NCBI GenBank assembly: GCA_964595485.1
Contig: CAZQQN010000027.1
Location: forward strand, 1-43,384
From: CAZQQN01 sp964595485
GTDB lineage: Bacteria; Bacteroidota; Bacteroidia; CAILMK01; CAYYUA01
Length of the DNA stretch: 43,384 nt
Reading direction: 5' to 3'
Shown in pieces: positions 27,122 to 36,229 of the stretch; positions within the stretch are counted from its first letter, which is position 1; every line of letters starts with the position of its first letter. Both the position numbers and the translations under genes were made by a program. Below the pieces are notes generated by a model that ran no database searches, was not told the DNA's origin, and was given only the letters and a program-made list of their open reading frames with translations.

Positions 27122-27793
27122 ATGCCCTTTATTCGCAAATTTTGCTTATTCATGACAATAAGTTTGATCATCACTGCTTGTGGCAGCACCCAAGAATCCA
27201 CTGAGCAGCAAACCAATAAAGGTGGCGTTTTGCGTTACAAAATTGATGTGGAATTGCCGGGCATGAAAGAAGTCGTAGATTCCATGTATATGGATTATTA
27301 CTGGGGAGCTGGCATATCGAGAAACCATTTGTCGATGATGGGCGTGAACTTGAACATCTTTCACAATAAGGATAGCATGCTTTTGATAACAAAAACCAGG
27401 AAAGCGGACAGCCTTTTCGCAATGGCAACAATGGAGCAATTACAATCAGAATTTGGTATAAATAAGATGGCATCGGTTAATGCTACAGACCAAAGCAAAA
27501 CAATAGGGGGTTACAAAACAACCCCAATCATTTTCAAAAAAGATAAGAGCACTATGACCTTGTGGTGCGCCTCAGCATTGGATATACCAAAAACCTCCTT
27601 GCCATTCCAACATGAAAAAATGAAGGGTTTTCCTTTAAAAATTGAAATGCAAGTTGAGGACAGGCAGCTATTCTTAATTAAAGCTAAAGAAGTGGTTAAA
27701 GAATACCCTGGAGATGAATATTTCAATTTAAACGGCCACCAAAGCTATGAGAAGCAGCCTTTGGAGGAAGTAGTTAATTTTATAAAATTTTAG
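27122..27793 (+). CDS. Putative lipoprotein, DUF4412-like
   Basis: This 223-residue protein starts at ATG 27122, which gives MPFIRKFCLFMTISLIITAC, a good lipoprotein signal with Cys20. A frame-matched ATG at 27080 would add 14 residues before it. The mature protein is mostly beta-strand. The pattern TIGGYKTTPIIFKKDKSTMTLWCA resembles the DUF4412 core (an exported family with no known activity). A Met-rich surface (SMYMDYYW, NHLSMMGVN, FAMATMEQL) is notable. Family assignment is tentative. Confidence 0.6.
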   Translation: MPFIRKFCLFMTISLIITACGSTQESTEQQTNKGGVLRYKIDVELPGMKEVVDSMYMDYYWGAGISRNHLSMMGVNLNIFHNKDSMLLITKTRKADSLFAMATMEQLQSEFGINKMASVNATDQSKTIGGYKTTPIIFKKDKSTMTLWCASALDIPKTSLPFQHEKMKGFPLKIEMQVEDRQLFLIKAKEVVKEYPGDEYFNLNGHQSYEKQPLEEVVNFIKF

Positions 27794-28126
27794 TAACCGT
27801 CCATTGCCTAACGGAAATTTTTAAAACTTCCTCTCAAAGAAGGTTTTGCTTTTATTGGGGAAGTCACCGGGTTACCAGTAGTTGGCCATTTCGATCTTAA
27901 AGGGCTGTGGACCGCAAATCCGCCATAAAAAATTTCACGTATTACAATTCCTAAAAAATAGGGTAAAGAATAATCTTTTTATAATACCCGCCGCATCCTT
28001 ATTACACTCTTTCTTAGCAGAAATGGAAAATTGAGAACCGGTAATAACGCGACTAAATTTTCAGAAATAATCCAACTGCCATAAATATCGCCTGTTTTAA
28101 ATTGGTAGCTTGCTATTTCAAGAAAA
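27794..28126. other. Intergenic region, nothing recognised
   Basis: This is an AT-rich gap between two convergent genes. A 61-codon frame on the minus strand at 27979-28164 overlaps the next gene and has no coding character. I see no clear hairpin-T terminator or repeat. Confidence 0.5.
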
Positions 28127-30013
28127 TTAATTTTCATTAACGTATCTACCTTCTTGATAACCAAAGTGCAAAGTAGTATCTACATTACGAGTGGTATCAT
28201 GCTCATAGCTTATTTTAGTTCCTTTTTTCCGTACAATAATATCGTAATATTTCCCTCCGGTTTCCCTTTTGGAAATATCAGATTCAAAGCCCCAGATTTT
28301 TCCATCAGCTCCTTCATCTTTGGAATATTGACCTTTGTTGTTTTTAAACGTGACAAAGCTTAAAACCTCACTAACATTTTGATTGATATCATAATAAGTC
28401 TTTTTTCCGGTTACAATGCCCTGGGCCATGTAATTGGTTTTTGCTACAAAACCCCACTGATCTGGCCCTAGTTTCTCCCAATTTATCTCAGGCGGATTCC
28501 CCATCTTTCCTTTTCTATCAAAAAATTCCAAGGTTGTTTTTTGATTATTCTGAACACTCACAAATCCTAATATAGGAGCACATGCATGGCATTCATATTT
28601 TATAGATTCAGTGGCTATAAGGAAATAAGCTTTATCTTCATTGATTCTTTTAAATCCTACCAATTCAGACTTTAATGTATCGTTGAATCCTTTGATTTCA
28701 AAATCACCCAATTCCGGTTTATCAGTATGTAAAAACGAGCGATCCTTAAATTCAATCACTTCTATATCCATCACATTTTTAACAGTAATAAGATTATCCT
28801 TCGCTTTTGCCGAATATTTCGGATTGAATTCATAATCATTCTGCTTTAAAAACTTATAACCAAATAGTTGCCCATGATAACCATTGCGCTCCTGGTAAAA
28901 ATTTTGTTTGGAAAGCCAATCAAAATTGGTAGAGTGAACAGCCTGATCATCCCGATAAACTTTGGCTCCGAAAGTCCAATCAAATTTCAATGAAATCTCA
29001 TTAATCTTTTTTTGTTTAATGCGGTTATGACCTTTCGAAGAGTCACTGAGGTCTTCATAACTTTTCCGGACTTTTTGCGTTTGTGTCTTTTGAGTAGCAG
29101 TCTTCAAGTTTTGATTACCAAAGCCTTGGATAGAACTGGAAACTCCTTCTTTGGAGGAAAGGTTATTTTTAAGCTTCGCAACCTTACTTTTACAATCGGT
29201 TCTGGAAATTCCCTTATTGTTATTCTGCATAACCGCTTTTACACTTCCATGAATAGCAAGCCTGTTATCAAGGGTTTCCGTAGCGTAAGATGCAATATTT
29301 TTTACTGAACCGCTATAGCGTTGATCCCTCTGAGCCATGCCTTCCTCATTGATTTTTAGGGTAAAAAAATCCTTGCTTTTCTTTTCGGTATCTGAACTTC
29401 CCGCATTAAAAGATCCTAATGATGATGCTTTACAAATTGAGCACGCATTTACCTCTTGTGTATCTTCCCAAATCAAATCGCCTTTTAAATTTGGTTTAGC
29501 CTCGCAGACGAATTGCTTAGTATTGTCGGAACAATTTGCCCTCAATACGGTAAAGTTATCGAAGGAGCTTTTGGCATGTGAAGTTGCGTTACCAGGTCCA
29601 TTGTCGCCAGAATTTTCAACCCGTTCTTCACCTCCTTTATTATTAGCTTTGTAAACCCAAGTATCATATTGCCCAATACCTAAAGCCTTTGTTTTACAGG
29701 CAAGGAAGAAACCTTCCTTGGTTTTTTCTAAAGCATCAGCCTCATCATGTTTAGCTACCCCATAATCTTGCGCCCATTCAATGGCTCCATTTCGGTCAGT
29801 TGTTAATTGCCCCGGGCACCCCTTCTTATTTAACGCATCCGCTGTTTCATGAGCAGTTCCATACTCGTTTTTAGCCTTATTTGGCTTTTTTGCATTGAAA
29901 CAGCTACAAGTAGAGGATAATTTAATCCCTACCGTTAGCCCCGCTTGCGCTTTTAGTAGGGTCATTCCTGCAAAAAGGCATGTTATAGCGGTAACTAACC
30001 AATATTTTTTCAT
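28127..30013 (-). CDS. Large secreted protein of unknown family
   Basis: I do not recognise this 628-residue protein. It has a signal peptide ending LLKAQ near residue 22, and then no membrane segments. Cys residues occur in close pairs (TCSCF, NACSICKAS, YECHACAP) and singly (KKGCPGQ), suggesting disulfides or metal sites. The middle (about 290-345) is Lys/Gln/Ser-rich and probably extended. The C-terminal half is mixed strand (GFVSVQNNQKTTLEFF, DQWGFVAKTNYMAQGIVTGKK). There is no T9SS sorting domain at the end. Upstream on the same strand lies a broken gene (30247-30817). The start ATG at 30013 gives a good signal peptide. Function unknown. Confidence 0.75.
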   Translation of the reverse strand: MKKYWLVTAITCLFAGMTLLKAQAGLTVGIKLSSTCSCFNAKKPNKAKNEYGTAHETADALNKKGCPGQLTTDRNGAIEWAQDYGVAKHDEADALEKTKEGFFLACKTKALGIGQYDTWVYKANNKGGEERVENSGDNGPGNATSHAKSSFDNFTVLRANCSDNTKQFVCEAKPNLKGDLIWEDTQEVNACSICKASSLGSFNAGSSDTEKKSKDFFTLKINEEGMAQRDQRYSGSVKNIASYATETLDNRLAIHGSVKAVMQNNNKGISRTDCKSKVAKLKNNLSSKEGVSSSIQGFGNQNLKTATQKTQTQKVRKSYEDLSDSSKGHNRIKQKKINEISLKFDWTFGAKVYRDDQAVHSTNFDWLSKQNFYQERNGYHGQLFGYKFLKQNDYEFNPKYSAKAKDNLITVKNVMDIEVIEFKDRSFLHTDKPELGDFEIKGFNDTLKSELVGFKRINEDKAYFLIATESIKYECHACAPILGFVSVQNNQKTTLEFFDRKGKMGNPPEINWEKLGPDQWGFVAKTNYMAQGIVTGKKTYYDINQNVSEVLSFVTFKNNKGQYSKDEGADGKIWGFESDISKRETGGKYYDIIVRKKGTKISYEHDTTRNVDTTLHFGYQEGRYVNEN

Positions 30014-30246
30014 CGTTTAACCGTTTAGTCAGCTTTGATAGAACAAAATAAGAATTCGAAAAATTTAAAATTGGTTAAAAAATACCAACCGGCAAAAATT
30101 CGCTTTGAGATTGATGGAAATCATAAGGTAGCGCTTTGTCTTACAATCATTCTTAGCACCTGGATGGAATCATTATAGCAAAAAGAGCCGGAATTTTTAC
30201 TGAATAAAAACAACAAAATCCTTTTTTAGCAAAGTTTTTTGGCTCT

Positions 30247-30817
30247 TTAGCGTTCCTCCGCATGAAATTCACCATCGATGGTGATTATTTTCGAATCATC
30301 GCGGGACTTGGCTAACTGCACATTGTTGAATTCACCCTTCAACAAATTAGTACCTCTGCTGTTGATCGTAACTGTTCGGCTCTTATTCTTTGAAAAAATG
30401 GTGGCAAAGGTCTTATTTTTTGCTCCCTGCTGGTTTAGGAAAGCCGGCATACCCTTGGATGAGGCTGATAGTTCTTTGATTTGATAGGTGCCGGTCCAAT
30501 ATTGCCTGAATATGTATTATCGTAAATATAAAACACAATTCCTATGGTATCATCGCTTTTTTCATGCTTAGTCACAATACTTACCAGATTTTCTAACGTT
30601 TTCTTACCTAATCCATCAATTCCGGAGGTGTCATTGAAATAGGTTTAGCTGTTAAATTCCTTGTTTAATTCACCATTCACTGCGTAATGGCCTTGCCCTT
30701 TGGAAAGGGCAGCCGGGTTATCAATCGACTTTGTTTGGAACACACCCCAGGCTAAAACCGGGATTGTTACCAATAAGTAATAAAAAAGGCTTTGATGCTT
30801 TTGTTGATGTTTTGCAT
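30247..30817 (-). pseudogene. Degraded exported-protein gene with three lesions
   Basis: Reading the minus strand in pieces reconstructs one protein. It starts MQNINKSIKAFF at 30817. A one-base slip in the T6 run (plus-strand A6, 30782-30787) moves it to the frame LLVTIPVLAWGVFQTKS, a membrane or signal segment. A TAA at 30645-30647 interrupts NGELNKEFNS and TYFNDTSGIDGLGKKTL in the same frame. A second frameshift near 30495-30521 leads into WTGTYQIKELSASSKG, which continues to the stop at 30247. The reconstructed protein would be about 190 residues, of no family I recognise. Coding quality of each piece is good, so decay looks recent. Confidence 0.65.
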
Positions 30818-31207
30818 AATGGTCGATTTTTGACCTATCGGTTATTGTAAGGAAATAATAAATCAAATTTAGCCATTTTTTGAGGGCTTAGCTGGTTAAT
30901 AAATTATATTTTATTCGGTAAAATTAGCTATCACATTTTAGCGATTCGATATGGTTATCAAAATTTTGAATGGATAACAAACAGGATTAAATCAATGGCG
31001 GTGCTTTAGATTTTTTTGCAAGATACTATTTAAATGCGTTTCTGTGAAATTGCTTACTGTTACATCTGGTTTAGAATGATCCTTTTTTCTTTCGCTTTTG
31101 CATTAAATGCCCTATGACACAATGGACACTTACAGTCACTCAACCCTTTAGACCTGAAACATGATAGCAGCAGCCAATCGGTCCGCCGGCTAAGGGGCTT
31201 CCATTAG

Positions 31208-31559
31208 ACCGGTGGTTTTGATGGTTATACCGAGCTCGCGGAAGGGAATCCTTTATGGCATTACCGGATGGGCTTAGCTTTTGAAATCATTCTCAGGGAC
31301 AATTTAAATCTCCTGGCCGGGATTACCCAAGCGGAATTCATCTAAGATTCTTGCAAAAGCATTGATTGTAATCTCCTGGCAGTATTTTGGCAATAAGGGT
31401 TTGTGTTCAAGCGGGATTACGCTAACCTGGGCTCACAAGGTTAATTAATTTCCAATCCATAATTGAATGGCTTATAGATTCAAAATCCGCCTGGAAAAAG
31501 GGGTGGAAAAACCCAAGAAAGCGGTAAGTTTGCCTATTTGTAAAAACCTTGATTCATAA
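31208..31559 (+). pseudogene. Remnant of an outer-membrane beta-barrel gene
   Basis: Three consecutive short open pieces look like barrel strands: HYRMGLAFEIILRDN followed by LNLLAGITQAEF (31208-31345), SWQYFGNKG followed by SSGITLTWAHKV (31347-31448) and MAYRFKIRLEKG (31467-31559). They lie in two frames, separated by stops. The whole 30.9-31.8 kb interval otherwise holds no intact gene. I read it as a decayed porin-like gene, but the evidence is only the amphipathic pattern. Confidence 0.35.
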
Positions 31560-31697
31560 GAAAGCTTGATACCCAGCCTTTTTGGATCGTTTTATGATAG
31601 TTCGTGCCTTGATCATTTTGAAATAATCCGATATTTCCTATATTTATGATGTCATTTAAGGCTTGTATGACAACCGAATTGAACAATTAAACCCATT

Positions 31698-31705
31698 TAG
31701 CTTTG
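31698..31705 (+). promoter_or_regulatory. Possible -7 element of the hybrid kinase gene
   Basis: TAGCTTTG matches TAnnTTTG 99 nt before the start. The nearest TTG (31679-31681) is 16 bp upstream, shorter than the usual 19-20. Confidence 0.3.
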
Positions 31706-31804
31706 ACGAATAATACGATAAACAGCTGAAAAATCAATAAAGCTTGATTTCTTTAAGCTTAAGAAAAAATAAGTGTCAATTAAGCCTGGCGAAAGAAGGA
31801 GATC

Positions 31805-33964
31805 ATGAAATTATCGCTGAAGCAAATAAATAAGGCATTCGAAATTGGGAAAGATAAGGTTACTGATCAGTGGTTCCTCAGTAAGCTGCGTCTTATCAAT
31901 AAAACCTTAACGCTGGTTGTTTTTTGCATAATCCTGTACGTGATCACCTTCTCATTTTTTGACATGCCAATCTTGATTTGGCCTTGCCTTATAGCCTTGC
32001 TAATCAGTGTGCTGAGCTTTTGGTTCTCATCAAGGGGATGGTTTGATTGTGCTCGTATAATTCCGCAATTAATGGTAAATTTTACCATTGTTTTTTATGA
32101 GCTGGTTCATCCTGATTTAGGTTTCATATACTACTTCTTCCCGCTAATTGCTACGATTTTTACAACCTTTCAATTTAAGGAGTGGAAAAAGTACCTCCCT
32201 GTGTTATTCGTTGCATTTATTTCTATTTTACTGCTTGTATACACAGATTATCGGTTTTTTAGCAACCCTCCATTGTCACCGTTTTTAATTAACAATGGCC
32301 AGGCCATTGGCATTACCTTATCAACCGTGGCTTTAATGATTATTCTCAGTGAACTGGTGTCAGAGGATCACCATACCAAACGAGAATTGGAAAAAGAAAG
32401 CACAAACCTTTCAGGAATCATTGAAAGTACGGACGATGCTATTTGGCTGGTTGACCAGAATTATCGGTTCATTACTTTTAATACCACTTTTAGCAATTGG
32501 GTTGAAAAATCAATAGGCATTCCTGCTTATAAGGGGTTGAATGCTATTGAGGTGATGGAACAAAAGGGCCAAAATTTAAGTGCCGATATAAAAGCTAATT
32601 ATGATTGGGTTTTCAAGACTGGAAAAGTTCTTAACAGGGAAAACTACGTAGAAGTCGGTGATCTTCAACTTTATACAGATTCATCTTATAACCCTATCAT
32701 GGAAGGTGGACAAGTGGTGGCCATTTCTTGTTTTTCCCGGGATATAACCGACCGCAAAAAAATGGAAAAAAGGCTGGAGCATGAAAAAACAAAAGCCGAG
32801 GAAGCTTCTAAAGCAAAATCCTGGTTTTTATCTAACATGAGCCATGAGCTACGTACACCGCTCAATGCCATTTCAGGGGTTACCCAATTAATGGAGCGTG
32901 AAGACAGGCCTGAAACAGACCTCGATAACCTGAAAGTAGTAAGGCAATCAACGGATCAATTGGTTGCACTCATCAACGATATCCTGGATCTTTCAAAAAT
33001 AGAGGCGGGTCAGATTACCATTCAAAATACCCAATTTAAGATCAGTGAAACATTAGGGCTTATTGATAATAACTTTTCTCAAAAAGCCAATGAAAAAGGA
33101 ATTCAACTTAAAACATCGCTGGATCATGCTTTGCCAGCATGGCTTTATGGAGAAAATACACGGCTATTACAAGTATTGAATAACCTGGTAAGCAATGCGC
33201 TGAAATTCACGAACCAGGGTTCTGTCAAGGTTTACTTGGAAAACAAAGAGGAGTCTCACGATCAGGTTATTTTAAAAGGGATCGTTGAGGACACCGGAAT
33301 TGGCATTCCGGAAAATCAACAATCAAAGCTGTTTGAGGATTTTAAACAAATCGAGCAACATGCATCCCGGAATTATGAAGGCACCGGCCTGGGGCTGTCA
33401 ATTGCTAAAAACCTGGTAACCATACTCGGGGGTAGCATAGACCTTACCAGTCAGGAAGGTCAAGGGAGCCGGTTTTTCTTTGAAATACCTTTTGGGAAAG
33501 TAGCTGTTGATGATGAAGAAGGCATTCAAGAAAGTGAAGAAAGCAATGTTAGCAGCGAACTTACGGATTTACAGGAAGCAAAAATTTTATTGGTGGAGGA
33601 CAATGAGCTCAATATTAAAGTGGGTACTCAAATCTTTAAAAGATTAAATGCAGAGCCTTGGTCGGCCAAAGAGGGCCAGGAAGCATTAGCTTTAGTGGAA
33701 AAAGAGCAGTTTCAAATTATTTTGCTGGATATTCACATGCCAGGTATGGATGGCTTAGAAGTCGCAAAAAGCATAAGAAATTCAGAAAATGGCTTAACGC
33801 CGGCATCCGTCCCTATTGTAATTATGTCCGCTGATATATCCCAAAACATGAAACAGAAAGCCAAAGATGCCCAAATCAATGGTTTCTTGGAAAAACCGTT
33901 AAACATTGAAAAAATAGCGCAAACAGTGCATGATCAGCTTGACAATAGCGCGAGGCCTGTTTAA
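31805..33964 (+). CDS. Hybrid sensor histidine kinase/response regulator
   Basis: This 719-residue membrane phosphorelay protein has five to six helices at about 32-185, a PAS domain at about 200-320 (IESTDDAIWLVDQNYRFITFN, ending ISCFSRDITDRKKME), a HisKA domain with H347 in SNMSHELRTPLNAI, an ATPase domain (N-box around 460, DTGIG 496-500, GTGLGL 526-531) and a C-terminal receiver domain with acceptor D642 in LLDIHMPGMDG. No output or HPt domain is present, so phosphate must pass to a partner encoded elsewhere. An unusually good Shine-Dalgarno AAGGAG (31796-31801) sits three bases before the ATG. The neighbouring TPR gene is on the same strand but 375 nt away. Confidence 0.93.
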   Translation: MKLSLKQINKAFEIGKDKVTDQWFLSKLRLINKTLTLVVFCIILYVITFSFFDMPILIWPCLIALLISVLSFWFSSRGWFDCARIIPQLMVNFTIVFYELVHPDLGFIYYFFPLIATIFTTFQFKEWKKYLPVLFVAFISILLLVYTDYRFFSNPPLSPFLINNGQAIGITLSTVALMIILSELVSEDHHTKRELEKESTNLSGIIESTDDAIWLVDQNYRFITFNTTFSNWVEKSIGIPAYKGLNAIEVMEQKGQNLSADIKANYDWVFKTGKVLNRENYVEVGDLQLYTDSSYNPIMEGGQVVAISCFSRDITDRKKMEKRLEHEKTKAEEASKAKSWFLSNMSHELRTPLNAISGVTQLMEREDRPETDLDNLKVVRQSTDQLVALINDILDLSKIEAGQITIQNTQFKISETLGLIDNNFSQKANEKGIQLKTSLDHALPAWLYGENTRLLQVLNNLVSNALKFTNQGSVKVYLENKEESHDQVILKGIVEDTGIGIPENQQSKLFEDFKQIEQHASRNYEGTGLGLSIAKNLVTILGGSIDLTSQEGQGSRFFFEIPFGKVAVDDEEGIQESEESNVSSELTDLQEAKILLVEDNELNIKVGTQIFKRLNAEPWSAKEGQEALALVEKEQFQIILLDIHMPGMDGLEVAKSIRNSENGLTPASVPIVIMSADISQNMKQKAKDAQINGFLEKPLNIEKIAQTVHDQLDNSARPV

Positions 33965-33983
33965 ATGGCCCTTTACCATTTTT
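33963..33983 (+). terminator. Weak terminator after the hybrid kinase
   Basis: A 6-bp stem AAATGG/CCATTT with a 7-nt loop, overlapping the stop codon, is followed by two more T. The stem is AT-rich, so the call is weak. Confidence 0.3.
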
Positions 33984-34199
33984 GATTTTCTGAAGTTGGC
34001 TTGTTAAAAAATAATTTATTTTCTTATTTAAATGCTGCACAAATTGCACCATTGGTCAAGTCCGTTCAATGGTCATCTTTCATTGGAGGCTTATTTAATT
34101 ACCAAAACAATTGCCATCATTTTAATAATTAAAACATCGACTATGGTATTTTAAGGTAAGGAGGATCGAAAAGTCAAACTAAACGAAATTGAACAGATC

Positions 34200-34310
34200 A
34201 TGAAAAACCTTCAGGGTGGTAAAACGCAACAAATATTACCAGTTTTGATTGTTGTATTTGCTGGAACCAATAAAAGCTCATTGGACAAAGGATGTAAGAA
34301 ATTTTCTTAA
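34200..34310 (+). CDS. Possible 36-residue micro-ORF
   Basis: The ATG at 34200 starts MKNLQGGKTQQILPVLIVVF, ending 29 nt before the TPR gene. The frame is open upstream from 34155, reading KLNEIEQI just before the ATG. An AAGGAGG at 34158-34164 is present but too far from this ATG. The hydrophobic centre suggests a small membrane peptide, or the remnant of a larger gene. Low confidence. Confidence 0.2.
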   Translation: MKNLQGGKTQQILPVLIVVFAGTNKSSLDKGCKKFS

Positions 34311-34339
34311 GCAACTTGAAAAAAACCCGCACTAATTTT

Positions 34340-35554
34340 ATGATACGATTAATTACCTTTTTTTTCATCTTAATTAGCGCGCTCTCTTATAGCCAAAATT
34401 CTGATTTTCATGAGCTATTGAAAAAAGGCAAGGCGGAATTTGATAAGAAAAGGCGTAACAAAGATTTTTCCAAATCAGTAAAACTACTGGATAGTGCAGT
34501 GCAATTAAAACCGGGCCATGCAGAGGCTCATTATTTTCTGGGATATGCCTATGACAACTTAAACATTCGTGGAAAAGGAGAGGATGAAGCTTTATCCTCG
34601 GACCTTACAAAACAAGCAAGTCACCACTTTGAAAAAGTTATTGAAATTTCCCCTAAATATAACGGAGAGATGCTTACCCTTGATCCCTACACCAAATTGA
34701 CATCTTTATGGGGCCAATTGGCCATAGAATACCTTGCAGCTCATGGAAAAGATTCAGCCAAATGGGCTTTGAAAAATGGTAAACAAAGGGGCGGTTTCAG
34801 TGAATTTAACCTTGCTTTCCAAAAGTTGGTATTAAAACACTGTACTAAAAACGGTATTTTGACAACCTTTGGCGACATGAATTTTTATCCGGCCTTTTAC
34901 CAGCAGTTATTAAATAACAAACGAAAAGATGTGAGTTTAGTTGAAATGAATTTGCTGAATGCCAAATGGTATCCTAAGTATTTGCAAGAAAAAGGTGAAG
35001 TTGATTTTGGCCTTTCAAAATCCGAGCTGGATTCTACCACCTATATTCAATGGGAAACATCAACAGTGTCAATAGGGAATTTAAAATGGACCATTCCTTC
35101 ATACGGAAATCAATCCCTTCTCAGGAGCCATGTATTGTTTTTGCATTTACTCCAAACAAATACATTCAAAAGAGATGTGTATTTTTCACCAGGTTTCCCG
35201 GAAAAACATATGCTTGGACTGGCCCAAAAAACAACCCAACCTTTATTGGTAAATAAGGTAGCCGTAGATGGAAATAGAAAAGTAGAGGATGAAGTATTTT
35301 ACAACCGAGCCAAGCAATTCCTAAAGCTGGTTAAAAAAGTCAATCCAAATTCCCAAATTCAAATGAGTAATGTTCATAGAATACGGTCAAATGTTTACAA
35401 AAAAGCTGACAAATATTTGAATGACGGTAAAACAAAAGAGGCTGAAAAATTAATCAATCTAATTGATAAACATGCCAATGCTAAGGATTACCCTTACCAC
35501 AATGATGAGTATGAAAAGGCTGCTAATGCGATTAGGGATAAGCTGAATGATTGA
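34340..35554 (+). CDS. Exported TPR-repeat protein
   Basis: This 404-residue protein starts at ATG 34340, giving signal peptide MIRLITFFFILISALSYSQ. A TTG eight codons upstream is less likely. Two to three TPR-like helix pairs fill about residues 25-115 (SVKLLDSAVQLKPGHAEAHYFLGYAY; HFEKVIEISP). The centre carries ILTTFGDMNFYPAFY, then DVSLVEMNLLNAKWYPKYL. This resembles the periplasmic segment found after the membrane part of Bacteroidota DUF2723 / protein O-mannosyltransferase-like proteins (NGD-x-YP then V-x-N-x-LLN-x-W). A helical C-terminus (NVYKKADKYLNDGKTKEAEK) ends it. Likely periplasmic; partner unknown. Confidence 0.7.
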   Translation: MIRLITFFFILISALSYSQNSDFHELLKKGKAEFDKKRRNKDFSKSVKLLDSAVQLKPGHAEAHYFLGYAYDNLNIRGKGEDEALSSDLTKQASHHFEKVIEISPKYNGEMLTLDPYTKLTSLWGQLAIEYLAAHGKDSAKWALKNGKQRGGFSEFNLAFQKLVLKHCTKNGILTTFGDMNFYPAFYQQLLNNKRKDVSLVEMNLLNAKWYPKYLQEKGEVDFGLSKSELDSTTYIQWETSTVSIGNLKWTIPSYGNQSLLRSHVLFLHLLQTNTFKRDVYFSPGFPEKHMLGLAQKTTQPLLVNKVAVDGNRKVEDEVFYNRAKQFLKLVKKVNPNSQIQMSNVHRIRSNVYKKADKYLNDGKTKEAEKLINLIDKHANAKDYPYHNDEYEKAANAIRDKLND

Positions 35555-35660
35555 TTTTGTCAAAATTAACAGCATCAAAATTTTGGAAGATCAGGAATGG
35601 GGTTTCTGGAAGATGAACACCTACCTTTATAAACGAATAGCTAAATTTATAAAAGGATAG
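35547..35660 (+). CDS. Possible 37-residue ORF overlapping the TPR gene
   Basis: The ATG at 35547 overlaps the TPR gene stop by 8 nt, as in translational coupling. It encodes MIDFVKINSIKILEDQ followed by EWGFWKMNTYLYKRIAKF. It is a basic, aromatic, helix-prone peptide. No homologue is known to me; a chance frame is possible. Confidence 0.3.
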   Translation: MIDFVKINSIKILEDQEWGFWKMNTYLYKRIAKFIKG

Positions 35661-36038
35661 TTAGTAAGCTTAATAGGAATAAGGGAAAATTAATTCGGGA
35701 TGGCTTTATGACATTCTATTCTGAAAAAACCAAAAAAATTTCTCCACTTCCAGTAATAATTGATTTATAACCGTTAAATAACCTCAAAATTAGGGTATAA
35801 GCAAAATTCTTGTCAATTAAAATTGCTCTTACCTATGACCAATAGCGTCCGCTCTTGGTTACCTTAGCACATACCATTGAAAAAAATTGCTCACAACAGT
35901 TGAAATTTTAACTTTATAATTTCCATCGAATTTTTTCACAACCTTATCAAATTAATATTCAGGGAAGCATGAAGTGAGTTTAAAAACACGATATTGCCTG
36001 ATTTTATAAATCACTGATTGTTAAATCATTGGGGAACG
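35661..36038. other. Intergenic region, nothing recognised
   Basis: An AT-rich stretch between the TPR gene cluster and the broken small gene. No open frame with coding character, repeat or terminator was found. Confidence 0.45.
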
Positions 36039-36186
36039 TTAACTATTATCCTTATCAACCGGGTACCTTCCATCAAAAAACCCATCTTGCAATTGACGAT
36101 TGATATTAGCATTGAACTGCTGTAATTGACCTTTCCTGGTATCCAAATTTAAATGCAAAGGGGATTAAGGTTTCGTCATTTACCAT
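36039..36186 (-). pseudogene. Frameshifted small gene (~48 residues)
   Basis: From ATG 36186 the minus strand reads MVNDETLIPFAFKFGYQ, then loses frame. Removing one G in CAGGAAAGG lets it continue KGQLQQFNANINRQLQ, then DGFFDGRYPVDKDNS and a TAA at 36041-36039. Both pieces look coding, and the join restores a single 48-residue protein, 44 nt downstream of the DoxX-like gene. The family is not recognised. Confidence 0.4.
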
Positions 36187-36229
36187 CCTATTTCAAGGAT
36201 TTGGTAACTTCAGGAGCGTTACTGACCCC

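Noticed and set aside
27979..28164. 61-codon minus-strand ORF
   Set aside because: It overlaps the start-distal end of the 628-residue gene, with no signal peptide, domain or coding character.
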